A stretch of DNA of 64,000 nt, from contig NZ_JAFBBR010000001.1 of NCBI RefSeq assembly GCF_016907295.1, forward strand, positions 1,240,001-1,304,000, in the 5' to 3' direction. The DNA is from Microbacterium dextranolyticum (lineage in GTDB: Bacteria > Actinomycetota > Actinomycetes > Actinomycetales > Microbacteriaceae). The notes below the pieces were generated by a model, which was not told the origin of the DNA, did no database searches, and saw only the letters and a program-made list of their open reading frames with translations. Position 1 is the first letter of the stretch; every line of letters starts with the position of its first letter. Of the stretch, positions 37,483-50,931 are shown piece after piece. Position numbers and translations under genes: made by a program.

Positions 37483-37920
37483 GTGGACCCCCGAGACGAT
37501 CTGTTGAAGCTCGAGAACCAGCTGTGCTTCGCTCTGGTGACGGCTGCCCGCAACGTGGTGTCGATCTACCGGCCGGTTCTGGAGCCGCTCGGGCTGACCC
37601 ACCCGCAGTACCTGGTGATGCTGGCGCTCTGGGAAGACTCGCCGCGCTCGCTCGGCGAGCTCGCCGAGGAGCTGGCGATGGAGCCGGCCACGCTCTCGCC
37701 GCTCGTGAAGCGTCTCGAAGCGCAGGGCAGGGTCACCCGATCGCGTCGACCGGACGACGAACGCGTGCTCGACATCGCCCTAACGGAGGAGGGGGCGACG
37801 CTGCGGGAGCGCGCCCTCGAGGTTCCGGAGCAGATCATGGCGCGTGTCGGCATGGACGTCGCGTCGATCGCGGGTCTGCGCGATGCGCTGGCTCCTTTCG
37901 CCGGTCCTCGTCCGGCGTAG
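37483..37920 (+). CDS. MarR-family transcriptional regulator
   Basis: 145 residues. Winged-helix dimeric repressor with dimerisation helices at both ends (LENQLCFALVTAARNVVS near 8) and the recognition helix/wing in residues 60-95 (AMEPATLSPLVKRLEAQGRVTRSRRPDDERV). The pattern resembles the OhrR-like branch, with a cysteine at residue 11 (ENQLCFAL) close to where OhrR has its peroxide-sensing cysteine; this is suggestive, not proof. Divergent from the zinc-ribbon gene, with a palindrome across both promoters implying autoregulation. Confidence 0.85.
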   Translation: MDPRDDLLKLENQLCFALVTAARNVVSIYRPVLEPLGLTHPQYLVMLALWEDSPRSLGELAEELAMEPATLSPLVKRLEAQGRVTRSRRPDDERVLDIALTEEGATLRERALEVPEQIMARVGMDVASIAGLRDALAPFAGPRPA

Positions 37921-37963
37921 CTCTGCTCGCAGCCCCACCGGGCCCCGTGTCGGAGGCCCCGCC

Positions 37964-37969
37964 TAGACT
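37964..37969 (+). promoter_or_regulatory. -10 hexamer, uvrA
   Basis: TAGACT ends 6 nt before the GTG at 37976. The preceding TGTCGGAGGCCCCGCC (37948-37963) repeats the block before uvrB. Confidence 0.6.
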
Positions 37970-37975
37970 TGTCGG

Positions 37976-40914
<2,939 letters not shown>

Positions 40915-40915
<1 letters not shown>

Positions 40916-42888
40916 TGGCGAACGCACTGCCGTACAAGCCGAAGCCGGGGGAGATCCCGACTCAGCCCGGCGTCTACCGTTTCCGCGACGCGGACGGGCG
41001 CGTGCTGTACGTCGGCAAGGCGAAGAACCTGCGTGCGCGGCTCTCGAACTACTTCGCCCCGCTGCACACGCTGCACGAGCGCACGCGTCGCATGGTCACG
41101 ACGGCGACCTCGGTGGAGTGGACCGTCGTCGGCAGCGATGTCGAGTCGCTGCAGCTCGAGTACATGTGGATCCAGGAGTTCTCGCCTCCGTTCAACGTGC
41201 GCTACAAGGACGACAAGTCCTATCCGTACCTGGCGATCACGCTCGCCGACGAGGCGCCGCGCGTCATCGTGACCCGCAACCGCCGGATCCCGGGTGCGCG
41301 CTACTTCGGTCCGTATCCGAAGATCTGGGCCGTGCACGACACGATCGACCTCATGATCAAGGTGTTCCCGATCCGCACGTGCTCGGATGCCTCGTACAAG
41401 AAGGCCATGGCGACCGGGAGACCCTGCTTTCCCGGGCAGATCGGTCGCTGCGGCGGCCCGTGCTCCATGAAGGTCACGATCGAGGAGCACAGGGCCATCG
41501 TGAACGACTTCGTCTCGTTCATGGCGGGCGGCGACGCCCGCTTCACGCGCGAGCTCACGTCGCGCATGCGCGAGGCATCCGCGGCGATGGACTACGAGTC
41601 CGCGGCGATGTACCGGGACCGGCTGCACGCGATCGACGCGGTGCTCAGTCGCAGCGCCCTGGTGCTCTCCGACGACACCGACGCCGACCTGTTCGGCATC
41701 GCCGAAGACGAGCTGTCGGCAGCGGTCCAGCACTTCGTCGTCCGCGGCGGGCGGGTTCGCGGAGTGCGCGCGACGACGATCGACAAAGAACTCGACATCT
41801 CGGGTGCCGACCTCGTCGACCAGGTGATCCAGCGCACCTACGGCGGGGCGACGCCGGCCGAGATCCCGCGCCAGGTGCTCGTGCCCACGCTTCCCGATGA
41901 TGCCGCCGAGCTCGAACTCTGGCTGCAGGAGAGGCGCGGCAAGCGCGTCAGTCTGCAGATCGCCCAGCGCGGGCCGAAGGCCGATCTGCTGCGTACGGCC
42001 ACGCTGAACGCGCAGCAGGCGCTCCTGCTGCACAAGACGCGGCGCACCTCCGACTACACGGCGCGCACCAAAGCGCTCACCGATCTGCAGACGGCACTCG
42101 ACCTCGACGAAGCGCCGCTGCGCATCGAGTGCTACGACGTATCGCATCTGTCGGGGACGAACGTCGTGGCATCCATGGTCGTCTTCGAAGACGGGCTGCC
42201 GCGCAAAGACCAGTACCGCTCGTTCGGGGTTCCCGAGACGACGGACGACACCGACTCGCTGTATCAGGTTCTGATGCGCCGCCTCGCCCACGTCGACCGC
42301 GACGACGCCGTGGCCGACGGCGACCCGCCCGGTGACACCCGTGGCGACGAATCGTCCGGCGCAGCGGCCTCCGGCGCTTCCGATGGGGATCCGGATGCCG
42401 CGTCCGATCTCGACGAGGCCCCTGTCGTGACCGAGCGCAAGCGTCCGCGGTTCGCCTATCGTCCGCAGCTGCTGGTCGTCGACGGCGGTGCGCCGCAGGT
42501 CGCCGCGGCCGCGCGCGCCCTCGAAGACAGCGGCCACACCGAGATCGCGCTGTGCGGCATCGCGAAGCGTCTCGAAGAGATCTGGCTGCCGGGGGAGGAG
42601 TACCCCGTGATCCTTCCGCGCACCTCCGAAGCGCTGTACCTGTTGCAGCGGCTGCGCGACGAAGCCCACCGATTCGCGATCACGCACCAGCGCAAACGTC
42701 GCAAGCGTGACATCACGACGGTCCTCGGCGAGGTGCCCGGACTCGGCGATGCCCGGATCAAGGCGCTGCTGAAACACTTCGGCTCGGTCGCCGCCCTCAG
42801 CAAGGCAGGTGCCGACGAGATCACCGAGCTGCCGGGGATCGGTCCGAAGCTCGCGGCGGCCATCGAACAGCGACTCGCGGCCCGCTGA
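40915..42888 (+). CDS. uvrC: Excinuclease ABC subunit C
   Basis: 657 residues. Makes both incisions in nucleotide excision repair. GIY-YIG nuclease domain at the N-terminus ([26 protein letters not shown], residues 17-42), UVR motif near 205-240, RNase H-like domain from about 390 ([27 protein letters not shown] near 517) and tandem helix-hairpin-helix at the end ([32 protein letters not shown]). A Gly/Asp/Ser/Ala-rich insertion of about 45 residues (462-507) interrupts the RNase H-like domain. Translationally coupled to uvrA. Confidence 0.97.
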
Positions 42889-42929
42889 CGGCGCCCGGGG
42901 GTGCCTCGCGACGCGCACGCGGGCATCTG

Positions 42930-42935
42930 TAGGCT
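42930..42935 (+). promoter_or_regulatory. -10 hexamer, rapZ
   Basis: TAGGCT lies 40 nt upstream of the GTG at 42976, giving a leader of about 34 nt with GGGGAG at 42965-42970. Confidence 0.4.
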
Positions 42936-42975
42936 GAGAGAACACCACCACGCGCGACGGCTCTGGGGAGAACAC

Positions 42976-43851
42976 GTGACAGAGGACCAAGCGCCCGGCG
43001 AGATCCTGATCGTGACCGGTATGTCGGGCGCCGGCCGGACGACCGCGGCCAACGCGCTCGAAGACCTCGACTGGTACGTCGTCGACAATCTGCCGCCGCA
43101 GATGCTGCGTCCGCTTCTCGAACTCAGTGAGCTCGCCGCGGGCGCTCTACCGAAGATCGCCGCCGTCGTCGACGTGCGCGGTCGCGACCTCTTCGGGGAC
43201 CTGCCGGCGATCGCCCTGTCACTGCGGGACGGTCGTTCGCTGCACATGCTGTTCCTGGATGCCTCCGACGACGTGCTCGTCCGGCGGTTCGAGGCGGTCC
43301 GACGGCCGCACCCGCTGCAGGGCGACGGCACGATCCTCGACGGCATCCGACGAGAACGAGAGCGCGTGGCGGTCATCCGGGAGAGTGCCGACGTCATCAT
43401 CGACACCAGCTCGCTGAACATCCATCAGCTCGCGACCCGCGTCGTCGACATGTTCAGCGAGGAAGGGCAGGCCCGGCACACCGTCACGGTCATGAGCTTC
43501 GGGTTCAAGTACGGGCTTCCCACCGATGTCGACCTCGTCGCCGACATGCGCTTCCTGCCGAACCCGTTCTGGATTCCCGAGCTGAAGGGGCGCACCGGCG
43601 AAGAGGCACCGGTGCGCGACTTCGTGCTCGCGCAGCCGGGTGCCCTCGAGTTCATCGACGCCTACGCCCATGCCCTGCGCCCCGTTCTGGAGGGGTACCA
43701 GCGCGAGAACAAGCGCCACTCGGTGGTCGCGGTCGGCTGCACGGGCGGCAAGCACCGCTCGGTCGTGACCGCGATCGAACTCGCCGGCCGTCTCGCCGAC
43801 GTGCCCGGCGTCGCCGTGCGAGTGAAGCATCGCGACCTCGGACGCGAGTAG
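42976..43851 (+). CDS. rapZ: RapZ-family nucleotide-binding protein (YvcJ)
   Basis: 291 residues. RNase adapter / UDP-GlcNAc-sensing P-loop protein that in most Gram-positives is encoded next to whiA. P-loop GMSGAGRTT near residue 15 has Arg in place of the usual Lys, as in other actinobacterial members. DVRGR near 76 and the C-terminal domain with [14 protein letters not shown] near 187 and [10 protein letters not shown] near 257 are intact. GTG at 42976 has GGGGAG upstream; a longer in-frame open stretch upstream is ignored. It lies in uvrC-rapZ-whiA order. Confidence 0.93.
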   Translation: MTEDQAPGEILIVTGMSGAGRTTAANALEDLDWYVVDNLPPQMLRPLLELSELAAGALPKIAAVVDVRGRDLFGDLPAIALSLRDGRSLHMLFLDASDDVLVRRFEAVRRPHPLQGDGTILDGIRRERERVAVIRESADVIIDTSSLNIHQLATRVVDMFSEEGQARHTVTVMSFGFKYGLPTDVDLVADMRFLPNPFWIPELKGRTGEEAPVRDFVLAQPGALEFIDAYAHALRPVLEGYQRENKRHSVVAVGCTGGKHRSVVTAIELAGRLADVPGVAVRVKHRDLGRE

Positions 43852-43893
43852 GCTAGACGTTCGTCCCTATTTCGCTTCGACCGAAGGATAGCT

Positions 43894-44871
43894 GTGTCGC
43901 CTACCGCTGACGTGAAGTCTGAGCTGGCCGCGGTTCGCGACCCTCGTCCCACGGCACGGGTGGCCGAACTCACCGCGATCCTGCGTTTCTCGGGTGGTCT
44001 CCACTCCATCGCGGGGCGCGTCGCCGTCGAGGCAGAGCTCGAGTCCGACCTGCTCGCGCGTCGAGTGGCCCGCGACATCATGGAGCTCTACGGCGTCCGT
44101 CCAGAGCTTCACCGGGTGCAGGCATCCGGTGGTCGCACCGGCGGGTCGTTCGCTGTCCGTGTGATCGATGGGGGAGAGACCCTGGCACGTCAGACGGGCC
44201 TCCTCGACCAGCGCCGCCGCCCCGTGCGCGGCCTTCCCAACAAGCTGACGACCGGCGCCCGTCCCGATCTCGCTGCCGTGTGGCGCGGCGCGTTCCTGGC
44301 GGCGGGAAGCCTCTCCGACCCGGGCCGCTCCGCAGCCCTGGAGATCGCCTGCCCGTCGGGTGAGGCCGCGATGGCTCTCGTGGGCGCTGCCCATCGCCTC
44401 GGGATCGCCGCGAAGGCGCGCGAGGTGCGCGGCGTGCCGCGCGTCGTCGTGCGCGAGGGCGAGGCGATTCGGGTCGCCCTGGCCGAGATGGGTGCCGTCC
44501 GCACCGCGCATGCGTGGGAGGAAATGCGCCAGCGCCGCGAGGTGCGCGCCGGTGTGAACCGCCTCGTGAACTTCGACGATGCGAACCTGCGCCGCTCGGC
44601 GCAGGCCGCCGTGGCCGCGTGCGCGCGCGTCGAGCGTGCGCTCGAGATCCTCGGCGACGACGTGCCCGCCCATCTGCGCGAAGCCGGCGACCTGCGTCTG
44701 TCGCACCGCGACGCGAGCCTGGACGAGCTCGGCCATCACGCCGATCCGCCGCTGACGAAGGATGCCGTGGCCGGCCGCATCCGTCGCCTGCTCGCCATGG
44801 CCGACAAGAAGGCCGTCGCCGCGGGCATCCCCGGTACCGAGTCGGCCGTGCCTGAGGGCTTCGAGGACTGA
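43894..44871 (+). CDS. whiA: Sporulation/division regulator WhiA
   Basis: 325 residues. DNA-binding regulator combining a LAGLIDADG-type homing-endonuclease-like N-terminal domain without catalytic residues and a C-terminal helix-turn-helix ([25 protein letters not shown] near 283). In sporulating actinobacteria it works with WhiB; in non-sporulating ones it affects cell division. GTG start with GAAGGA 7 nt upstream. It follows rapZ by 42 nt and a hexamer TAGGCT overlaps the rapZ stop. Confidence 0.95.
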   Translation: MSPTADVKSELAAVRDPRPTARVAELTAILRFSGGLHSIAGRVAVEAELESDLLARRVARDIMELYGVRPELHRVQASGGRTGGSFAVRVIDGGETLARQTGLLDQRRRPVRGLPNKLTTGARPDLAAVWRGAFLAAGSLSDPGRSAALEIACPSGEAAMALVGAAHRLGIAAKAREVRGVPRVVVREGEAIRVALAEMGAVRTAHAWEEMRQRREVRAGVNRLVNFDDANLRRSAQAAVAACARVERALEILGDDVPAHLREAGDLRLSHRDASLDELGHHADPPLTKDAVAGRIRRLLAMADKKAVAAGIPGTESAVPEGFED

Positions 44872-45007
44872 CGCACCCGCGGTCCGGCTCGCCCGGAGCG
44901 GTCTGAGCGTGTCCCGGGACGGGTCCGTTTCGCCCGACCCTTCCCATGTCTGCGCGGGCGGGGGCACTCGCGCCGCCGCATCCGCGGCGCTGCGTCGGCC
45001 TGTCTCG

Positions 45008-45085
45008 CCGAGACCGCCGTTTCGCGTCGAGACCGTGACTCGTGCCCCGAGGTTCGACGCATGGGCGTGGTTTCGGCGCGCCGCG
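45008..45085 (+). repeat. Dispersed repeat, copy 1
   Basis: A 78-base unit sharing its first 37 bases exactly with copy 2 and 70 of 78 overall. It contains two left-arm elements (GAGACCG) and a degenerate right arm (GGTTCGACGC), so it can form an imperfect hairpin. Confidence 0.75.
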
Positions 45086-45147
45086 TGAGTCGGGGATGCC
45101 GGCCCGCAACCGCCGTGTTGGCGCCCGCTCCTCGCCGGCCTGTCGTC

Positions 45148-45225
45148 CCGAGACCGCCGTTTCGCGTCGAGACCGTGACTCGTGACGTGCGTTTCGACGC
45201 GTGGACGTGGTTTCGGTGCGCCGCG
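45148..45225 (+). repeat. Dispersed repeat, copy 2
   Basis: Same orientation as copy 1 and offset by exactly 140 bases. Eight differences from copy 1, mostly in the hairpin loop and right arm. Confidence 0.75.
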
Positions 45226-45321
45226 CGCGCGGACGGGCGGCGCGGCGCGAGAGGGACGGTGCAGGGCACGGGGTGGGAGGCTCGCCCCCTGGGAAGCCGC
45301 GTCGGCGATTGTGGCGTGGCG

Positions 45322-46269
45322 TCAGCGGGGCGCGTCGGCGCCGCGCAGCGCGGCGGCCAGGGTATGCAGCGGAGCCGTCGAGGCGGGACGTATGATCGGC
45401 AGACCAGCCGCGACGAGCGCTGCGCGCAGCTGTGCGGATGCCGCCACATCGCGCCATCCCCAGTGCGCCGTCGCACGCACACCCCGCGACAGCAGCACCG
45501 CATCCCGGGCGTTGCGCGCGGCAAGAGCCTCGCGGGCGTCACCGTACGCGCCGCTGTACTTCACGACACCGTCGCTCTCGCCGGCGACGCGCCAATCGTC
45601 CCACCAGAAATCGACGCGCGCGTCGTCTGCCGGCGTCGGGCCGCGAAACCACGGCTGCAGGTCGGGGGTCGGGAAGCCCAGCCACTCGATCGCGGCCGCG
45701 CTGACGCTCTCCAGCGCCGTCTCGCGCGTGCCGTCGGCGCGAGCGAGAACCCAGCGCGCCGATCGGATGCCACGCCGACTGGGCCTGTCTGCGGCGAGTT
45801 CGATCAGATCATCCGTCCTCACGCCGTCGTCTGCGCGCAGCGCCGCATCGGCGACGGCGAGGGCGACGGCCGCATGCCGCGTATGCGCGATGTCGACCGC
45901 GAGCTCGTCGAGCGCCGCGACGCGGATGCCGCCGATCTCCTCATGCCGCGGCATCCGGACACTCGTGTGCACGCGCATTCCCTGCGCACGTCGCGACGTG
46001 GCGGGTGCAGGCAGCATGACATGCACGTCAGGCGGCTCGCCGAAGACCGGCAGCCCGCGCAGAGCGCACCCCGATTCGCCCACGAAGATCGCGTCGGGGT
46101 AGCTCAACGCGACGGCATGCACCCGGGCCAGATACCGTTCCCCGGGGCTCAGCGCGGTCCATGCGTCCGTCGGGGAGTAGATGCCCCGCGCCACGCGCAC
46201 GAGGATGCCGCAGCGCACGCGCCGCGCCGCGTTCGTGTCGTCCGCGCGCCGGAAGAGCGGCACCGGCAC
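45322..46269 (-). CDS. AbiEi antitoxin-like / DUF559-type protein, orphan
   Basis: 315 residues. The N-terminus (LFRRADDTNAARRVRCGILVRVARGIYSP) resembles the winged-helix region of AbiEi-type antitoxins, followed by an AbiEi-like core (VHAVALSYPDAIFVGESGCALRGLP near 51). The C-terminal part has a very-short-patch-repair-nuclease-like segment (ARVDFWWDDWRVAGESDGVVKYSG near 226). Such proteins are common in actinobacteria, often without a partner. No AbiEii-type toxin gene lies on either side. The gene is bracketed by copies of the same dispersed repeat. GTG start at 46269 with no convincing ribosome binding site. Confidence 0.72.
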   Translation of the reverse strand: MPVPLFRRADDTNAARRVRCGILVRVARGIYSPTDAWTALSPGERYLARVHAVALSYPDAIFVGESGCALRGLPVFGEPPDVHVMLPAPATSRRAQGMRVHTSVRMPRHEEIGGIRVAALDELAVDIAHTRHAAVALAVADAALRADDGVRTDDLIELAADRPSRRGIRSARWVLARADGTRETALESVSAAAIEWLGFPTPDLQPWFRGPTPADDARVDFWWDDWRVAGESDGVVKYSGAYGDAREALAARNARDAVLLSRGVRATAHWGWRDVAASAQLRAALVAAGLPIIRPASTAPLHTLAAALRGADAPR

Positions 46270-46435
46270 CGGCCTGACGTCGGATCTCGGTCAAACGGGC
46301 ATGCTTCAGTCCACCGGGTCGTGCCATCCCGCCGGGCATCTTCAGGCCCAGCTGTGGACGACTCGCACGATTCTCGTTCCTGGGGAGGGGCGGAAGCACT
46401 CGGCATCCGCCGCACCCGCCACCGCCCCGCTCCCG

Positions 46436-46508
46436 TCGAGACCGCGCTTTCGCGTCGAGACCGTGACTCGCATCCGCGGTCTCGACGCGTGATCTCGGTT
46501 TCGGCGCC
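46436..46508 (+). repeat. Dispersed repeat, copy 3, with perfect hairpin
   Basis: Same orientation as copies 1 and 2. The inverted arms are perfect here: 13 bp (46451-46463 with 46477-46489). An alternative left arm at 46435-46446 also pairs over 12 bp with the same right arm (46475-46486), so two exclusive hairpins are possible. Confidence 0.75.
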
Positions 46509-46657
46509 CCAGCGGTCGGCGTCGGCGCCGGCGTCGGCGCCGACCGCAGCCGGGCGGCGCGCGACGGCACGAGGGCAATCGACGGGGGAGACACGCACGA
46601 GCGGATGCCACAGCGCACGACCGGGAACAACCCCCTGCCGCGGGCGTTGGACCTCAA

Positions 46658-46663
46658 TAGGAT
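46658..46663 (+). promoter_or_regulatory. -10 hexamer, sodA
   Basis: TAGGAT about 55 nt upstream of the start, giving a leader with AGGAAGA at 46704-46710 as ribosome binding site. Confidence 0.4.
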
Positions 46664-46717
46664 GAAAGTCGTCCCCTCGCCGCGTGCGCAACGCGGCGCC
46701 GACAGGAAGAAGAGATG

Positions 46718-47347
46718 ATGGCGAAGTACACCCTGCCCGACCTCCCCTACGACTACTCGGCTCTCGAGCCGTACATCAGCGGCAAGATCATGGAGCTGCA
46801 CCACGACAAGCACCACCAGACGTACGTCACCGGTGCCAACACCGCCCTCGAGCAGCTCGCCGAGGCCCGTGAGTCGGGCAACCTCGCGAACGTCAACAAG
46901 CTCGAGAAGGACCTCGCGTTCAACCTCGGCGGTCACGTCAACCACTCGATCTTCTGGACGAACCTCGCCCCGGCGGGCAACGGCGGCGGCGGACAGCCCG
47001 AGGGCGAGCTGAAGGCCGCGATCGACGACAACTTCGGCGGCTTCGACAAGTTCCAGGCGCACTTCACGGCGGCGGCGACCGGCATCCAGGGCTCGGGCTG
47101 GGCCGTGCTCAGCTGGGACTCGATCGGCGAGCAGCTGATCATCCAGCAGCTGTTCGACCAGCAGTCCAACACGGCGCAGGGCACGGTGCCGATCTTCCAG
47201 CTCGACATGTGGGAGCACGCCTTCTACCTCGACTACCTCAACGTCAAGGCCGACTACGTCAAGGCGGTGTGGAACATCGCGAACTGGGGCAATGTCGCAG
47301 AGCGCTTTTCGACGGCGCGCGACAAGACGGCGGGCCTGCTCAAGTAG
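46718..47347 (+). CDS. sodA: Superoxide dismutase, Mn/Fe type
   Basis: 209 residues. Converts superoxide to peroxide and oxygen in the cytoplasm. Metal ligands are visible: His in MELHHDKHHQTYV near residue 27, His in GHVNHSIFW near 76, and Asp/His in DMWEHAFYLDY near 163-167. The second of two adjacent ATGs (46718) is used because AGGAAGA is 7 nt upstream; the first (46715) adds one Met. Metal preference cannot be fixed by eye. A strong terminator follows. Confidence 0.96.
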   Translation: MAKYTLPDLPYDYSALEPYISGKIMELHHDKHHQTYVTGANTALEQLAEARESGNLANVNKLEKDLAFNLGGHVNHSIFWTNLAPAGNGGGGQPEGELKAAIDDNFGGFDKFQAHFTAAATGIQGSGWAVLSWDSIGEQLIIQQLFDQQSNTAQGTVPIFQLDMWEHAFYLDYLNVKADYVKAVWNIANWGNVAERFSTARDKTAGLLK

Positions 47348-47365
47348 TAGTGTCGTGACCAGGTG

Positions 47366-48491
<1,126 letters not shown>

Positions 48492-48500
48492 GGTTTCACC

Positions 48501-49718
48501 ATGGCTCTGCGTACCCTCGATTCTCTGGGTTCGCTGGCCGGTAAGCGTGTCATCGTCCGTGTTGACTTCAATGTCCCTCTCAAAGAGGGCGTCATCACGG
48601 ACGATGGCCGTATCCGGGCGGCTCTTCCCACTCTCAACCACCTGATCAACCAGGGCGCCCGCGTCATCGCGTGCTCGCACCTGGGCCGCCCCGACGGTGC
48701 TCCCGACCCCAAGTACAGCCTCGAGCCGGTCGCCCAGCGACTGTCCGAGCTGCTGGGCAAGCCGGTCGCGTTCGCCCGTGACACCGTCGGCTCGTCCGCT
48801 CAGGACGCGGCCGCGGCGCTCGAGGACGGCGAGATCGCGGTCATCGAGAACCTCCGCTTCAACGCGGGCGAGACGGCGAAGGATGCCGGTGAGCGCCGCG
48901 CCTTCGCCGAGCAGCTCGCCGCGCTCGGCGACGCTCTCGTGTCGGATGGCTTCGGTGTCGTGCACCGCAAGCAGGCGTCGGTCTACGATCTCGCCGAGAT
49001 CCTGCCGTCCGCGGCGGGCTTCCTCATCGAGAAGGAGGTCGATGTCCTCGACCGCCTCACCGAGAACCCGGAGCGTCCGTACGCGGTCGTCCTCGGCGGT
49101 TCGAAGGTCAGCGACAAGCTGGGCGTCATCGAGCACCTGCTGCCGCGTGCCGACAAGATCCTGGTCGGCGGCGGCATGCTCTTCACCTTCCTCGCGGCCC
49201 AGGGCCTCAAGGTCGGCAAGAGCCTGCTCGAAGCCGACCAGATCGACACCGTCAAGGGCTACGTCGCCGATGCCGTCGAGCGCGGGGTCGAGCTGATCCT
49301 GCCGGTGGATGCCGTGATGGCATCCGGCTTCGCCGCCGACGCCGACCACGTCGTGGCCGCCGCCGATGCGCTGGAGGACACCCCCTTCGGTGCGGACGGC
49401 ATGGGCCTGGACATCGGACCCGAGACGGCGAAGATCTTCGCCGACGCGATCCGGGGATCGAAGACGGTGTTCTGGAACGGCCCGATGGGCGTGTTCGAGA
49501 TGCCGGCGTTCGCCGCGGGCACGAAGGCCGTCGCACAGGCGCTGACCGAGGTCGACGGCCTCTCCGTCGTCGGCGGCGGCGACTCGGCCGCGGCCGTGCG
49601 TCAGCTCGGTTTCGCCGATGACCAGTTCGGTCACATCTCCACCGGTGGTGGAGCAAGCCTGGAGTTCCTGGAGGGCAAGAAGCTCCCGGGTCTCGAGATC
49701 CTGGGATGGGAGAGCTGA
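48501..49718 (+). CDS. pgk: Phosphoglycerate kinase
   Basis: 405 residues. Transfers phosphate from 1,3-bisphosphoglycerate to ADP. Signature [16 protein letters not shown] near residue 14, substrate residues in CSHLGRPDG near 61, the hinge region near 190-200 and the C-terminal [10 protein letters not shown] near 351 are intact. Normal length. The stop overlaps the tpiA start as TGATG, so the two are coupled. Confidence 0.98.
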   Translation: MALRTLDSLGSLAGKRVIVRVDFNVPLKEGVITDDGRIRAALPTLNHLINQGARVIACSHLGRPDGAPDPKYSLEPVAQRLSELLGKPVAFARDTVGSSAQDAAAALEDGEIAVIENLRFNAGETAKDAGERRAFAEQLAALGDALVSDGFGVVHRKQASVYDLAEILPSAAGFLIEKEVDVLDRLTENPERPYAVVLGGSKVSDKLGVIEHLLPRADKILVGGGMLFTFLAAQGLKVGKSLLEADQIDTVKGYVADAVERGVELILPVDAVMASGFAADADHVVAAADALEDTPFGADGMGLDIGPETAKIFADAIRGSKTVFWNGPMGVFEMPAFAAGTKAVAQALTEVDGLSVVGGGDSAAAVRQLGFADDQFGHISTGGGASLEFLEGKKLPGLEILGWES

Positions 49719-50500
49719 TGGCGCGCACACCGCTCATCGCCGGCAACTGGAAGATGAACCTCGACCACCTGCAGGCGGTCGCCTTCGTGCAGAAGCTGCA
49801 CTGGACGCTGAAGGATGCCGGTCACGAAGACGGTTCCGTCGAGGTCGCCGTCTTCCCGCCGTTCACCGACATCCGTACGGTGCAGACTCTGATCGACGCC
49901 GACAAGATCCCGTTCGCCCTGGGCGCACAGGACCTGTCGACGCAGGACTCGGGCGCCTACACGGGCGAGGTCTCGGGCGTGTTCCTGAACAAGCTGGCGT
50001 GCAGGTACGTCATCATCGGGCACTCCGAGCGTCGTCAGTACCACCACGAGACCGACGAGCTCGTCGCAGAGAAGGTCCAGGCGGCCCTCCGCAACGGACT
50101 CGTCCCGGTCATCTGCGTCGGCGAGACCCTGGAGCAGCGCGAGGAGTCCGGTCCCACGGCCGTCTCTGTCGCGCAGCTGCGCGCCGCGCTGGAGAGTGTG
50201 CCCGCCGATGCGGACATCGTCGTGGCCTACGAGCCGGTGTGGGCGATCGGCACCGGTCAGGTCGCCTCGCCCGAGCAGGCGCAGGAGGTCTGCGTCGCGC
50301 TCCGCGAGGTGCTCGCCGATGTCCTCGGCGCCGACGCCGCAGCCCGCACGCGCGTGCTGTACGGCGGCTCGGTGAAGTCGGGCAACGTCGCGAGCTTCAT
50401 GCGCGAGCCCGATGTCGACGGCGCCCTGGTGGGCGGCGCGAGCCTCGTCGCGGACGAGTTCGCGGCGATCATCCGCTACCAGAAGCACGTCGGCGTCTGA
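49718..50500 (+). CDS. tpiA: Triosephosphate isomerase
   Basis: 260 residues. Interconverts dihydroxyacetone phosphate and glyceraldehyde-3-phosphate. GNWKMN at residues 9-14 holds the catalytic lysine, GHSERR with the catalytic histidine is near 103, and the loop with catalytic glutamate [12 protein letters not shown] is near 170. ATG at 49718 overlaps the pgk stop; an ATG four codons earlier lies inside pgk. Confidence 0.98.
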   Translation: MARTPLIAGNWKMNLDHLQAVAFVQKLHWTLKDAGHEDGSVEVAVFPPFTDIRTVQTLIDADKIPFALGAQDLSTQDSGAYTGEVSGVFLNKLACRYVIIGHSERRQYHHETDELVAEKVQAALRNGLVPVICVGETLEQREESGPTAVSVAQLRAALESVPADADIVVAYEPVWAIGTGQVASPEQAQEVCVALREVLADVLGADAAARTRVLYGGSVKSGNVASFMREPDVDGALVGGASLVADEFAAIIRYQKHVGV

Positions 50501-50508
50501 CGCCTTCT

Positions 50509-50549
50509 CGACGGGCTCGGGGACCGCACGTCGGTCTCCGAGCCCGTCG
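50509..50549 (+). terminator. Terminator of the gapA-pgk-tpiA operon
   Basis: A 17-bp stem (50509-50525 with 50533-50549) with one G-U pair and a 7-nt loop begins 8 nt after the tpiA stop. Only TCGTC follows. Confidence 0.8.
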
Positions 50550-50630
50550 TCGTCTTCGGGGGAGCGGGGGCGACGCGGCATCCGCAACGTCACACGCGAC
50601 ATGACGCGGAAGTGAACGTACGCAGACCGG

Positions 50631-50636
50631 TATACT
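50631..50636 (+). promoter_or_regulatory. -10 hexamer, secG-rbpA
   Basis: TATACT, the best consensus hexamer in the window. It lies 7 nt before an in-frame GTG at 50644 and 46 nt before the preferred GTG at 50683. Confidence 0.6.
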
Positions 50637-50682
50637 CGACTCGGTGCGCCCGTCGACGGCGCCACGAAAGGCTTCATCCACT

Positions 50683-50931
50683 GTGGACATCCTCGAGTTC
50701 GTGATGCAGGTGGTGCTGGGCATCACCAGCCTCCTGCTGACGCTGCTGATCCTGCTGCACAAGGGCCGCGGAGGCGGTCTGTCCGACATGTTCGGTGGTG
50801 GCATGAGCTCCGCGATGGGCTCATCCGGTCTCGCAGAACGCAACCTCAACCGGTTCACCGTGGTTCTCGCCCTGGTGTGGTTCGTCGCCATCGTCGCACT
50901 CGGCCTCATCACGAAGTTCCAGGGCATCTGA
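50683..50931 (+). CDS. secG: Preprotein translocase subunit SecG
   Basis: 82 residues. Small SecYEG channel subunit with two transmembrane helices (residues 3-25 and 60-78) around the conserved GRGGGLSDMFGGG loop near 29-41. The GTG at 50683 has GAAAGG upstream and gives the usual SecG N-terminus. A GTG at 50644, exactly 7 nt after a TATACT hexamer, could give a leaderless form with 13 extra residues. The stop overlaps rbpA (TGATG). Confidence 0.93.
   Translation: MDILEFVMQVVLGITSLLLTLLILLHKGRGGGLSDMFGGGMSSAMGSSGLAERNLNRFTVVLALVWFVAIVALGLITKFQGI

Larger units (their letters stand above)
44872..45321. other. Intergenic region holding two copies of a dispersed repeat
   Basis: The 450 bases between whiA and the convergent AbiEi-like gene hold repeat copies at 45008-45085 and 45148-45225 spaced exactly 140 bp apart. 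Apart from these I see no gene and no clear terminator. The open frames here are translations of the repeat. Confidence 0.6.
46270..46714. other. Intergenic region with repeat copy 3 and sodA promoter
   Basis: About 445 bases between the divergent AbiEi-like gene and sodA. It holds repeat copy 3 (46436-46508) and the probable sodA -10 hexamer at 46658. No gene-like frame is seen. Confidence 0.55.

Noticed and set aside
42300..42435. Intein or mobile insertion in uvrC
   Set aside because: The insertion is about 45 residues of low-complexity sequence, lacks any splicing or endonuclease motif, and keeps the frame.
45322..46269. A complete toxin-antitoxin or abortive-infection system at the AbiEi-like gene
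   Set aside because: Both flanks are repeat-bearing intergenic DNA followed by whiA and sodA; no toxin-sized gene is present.
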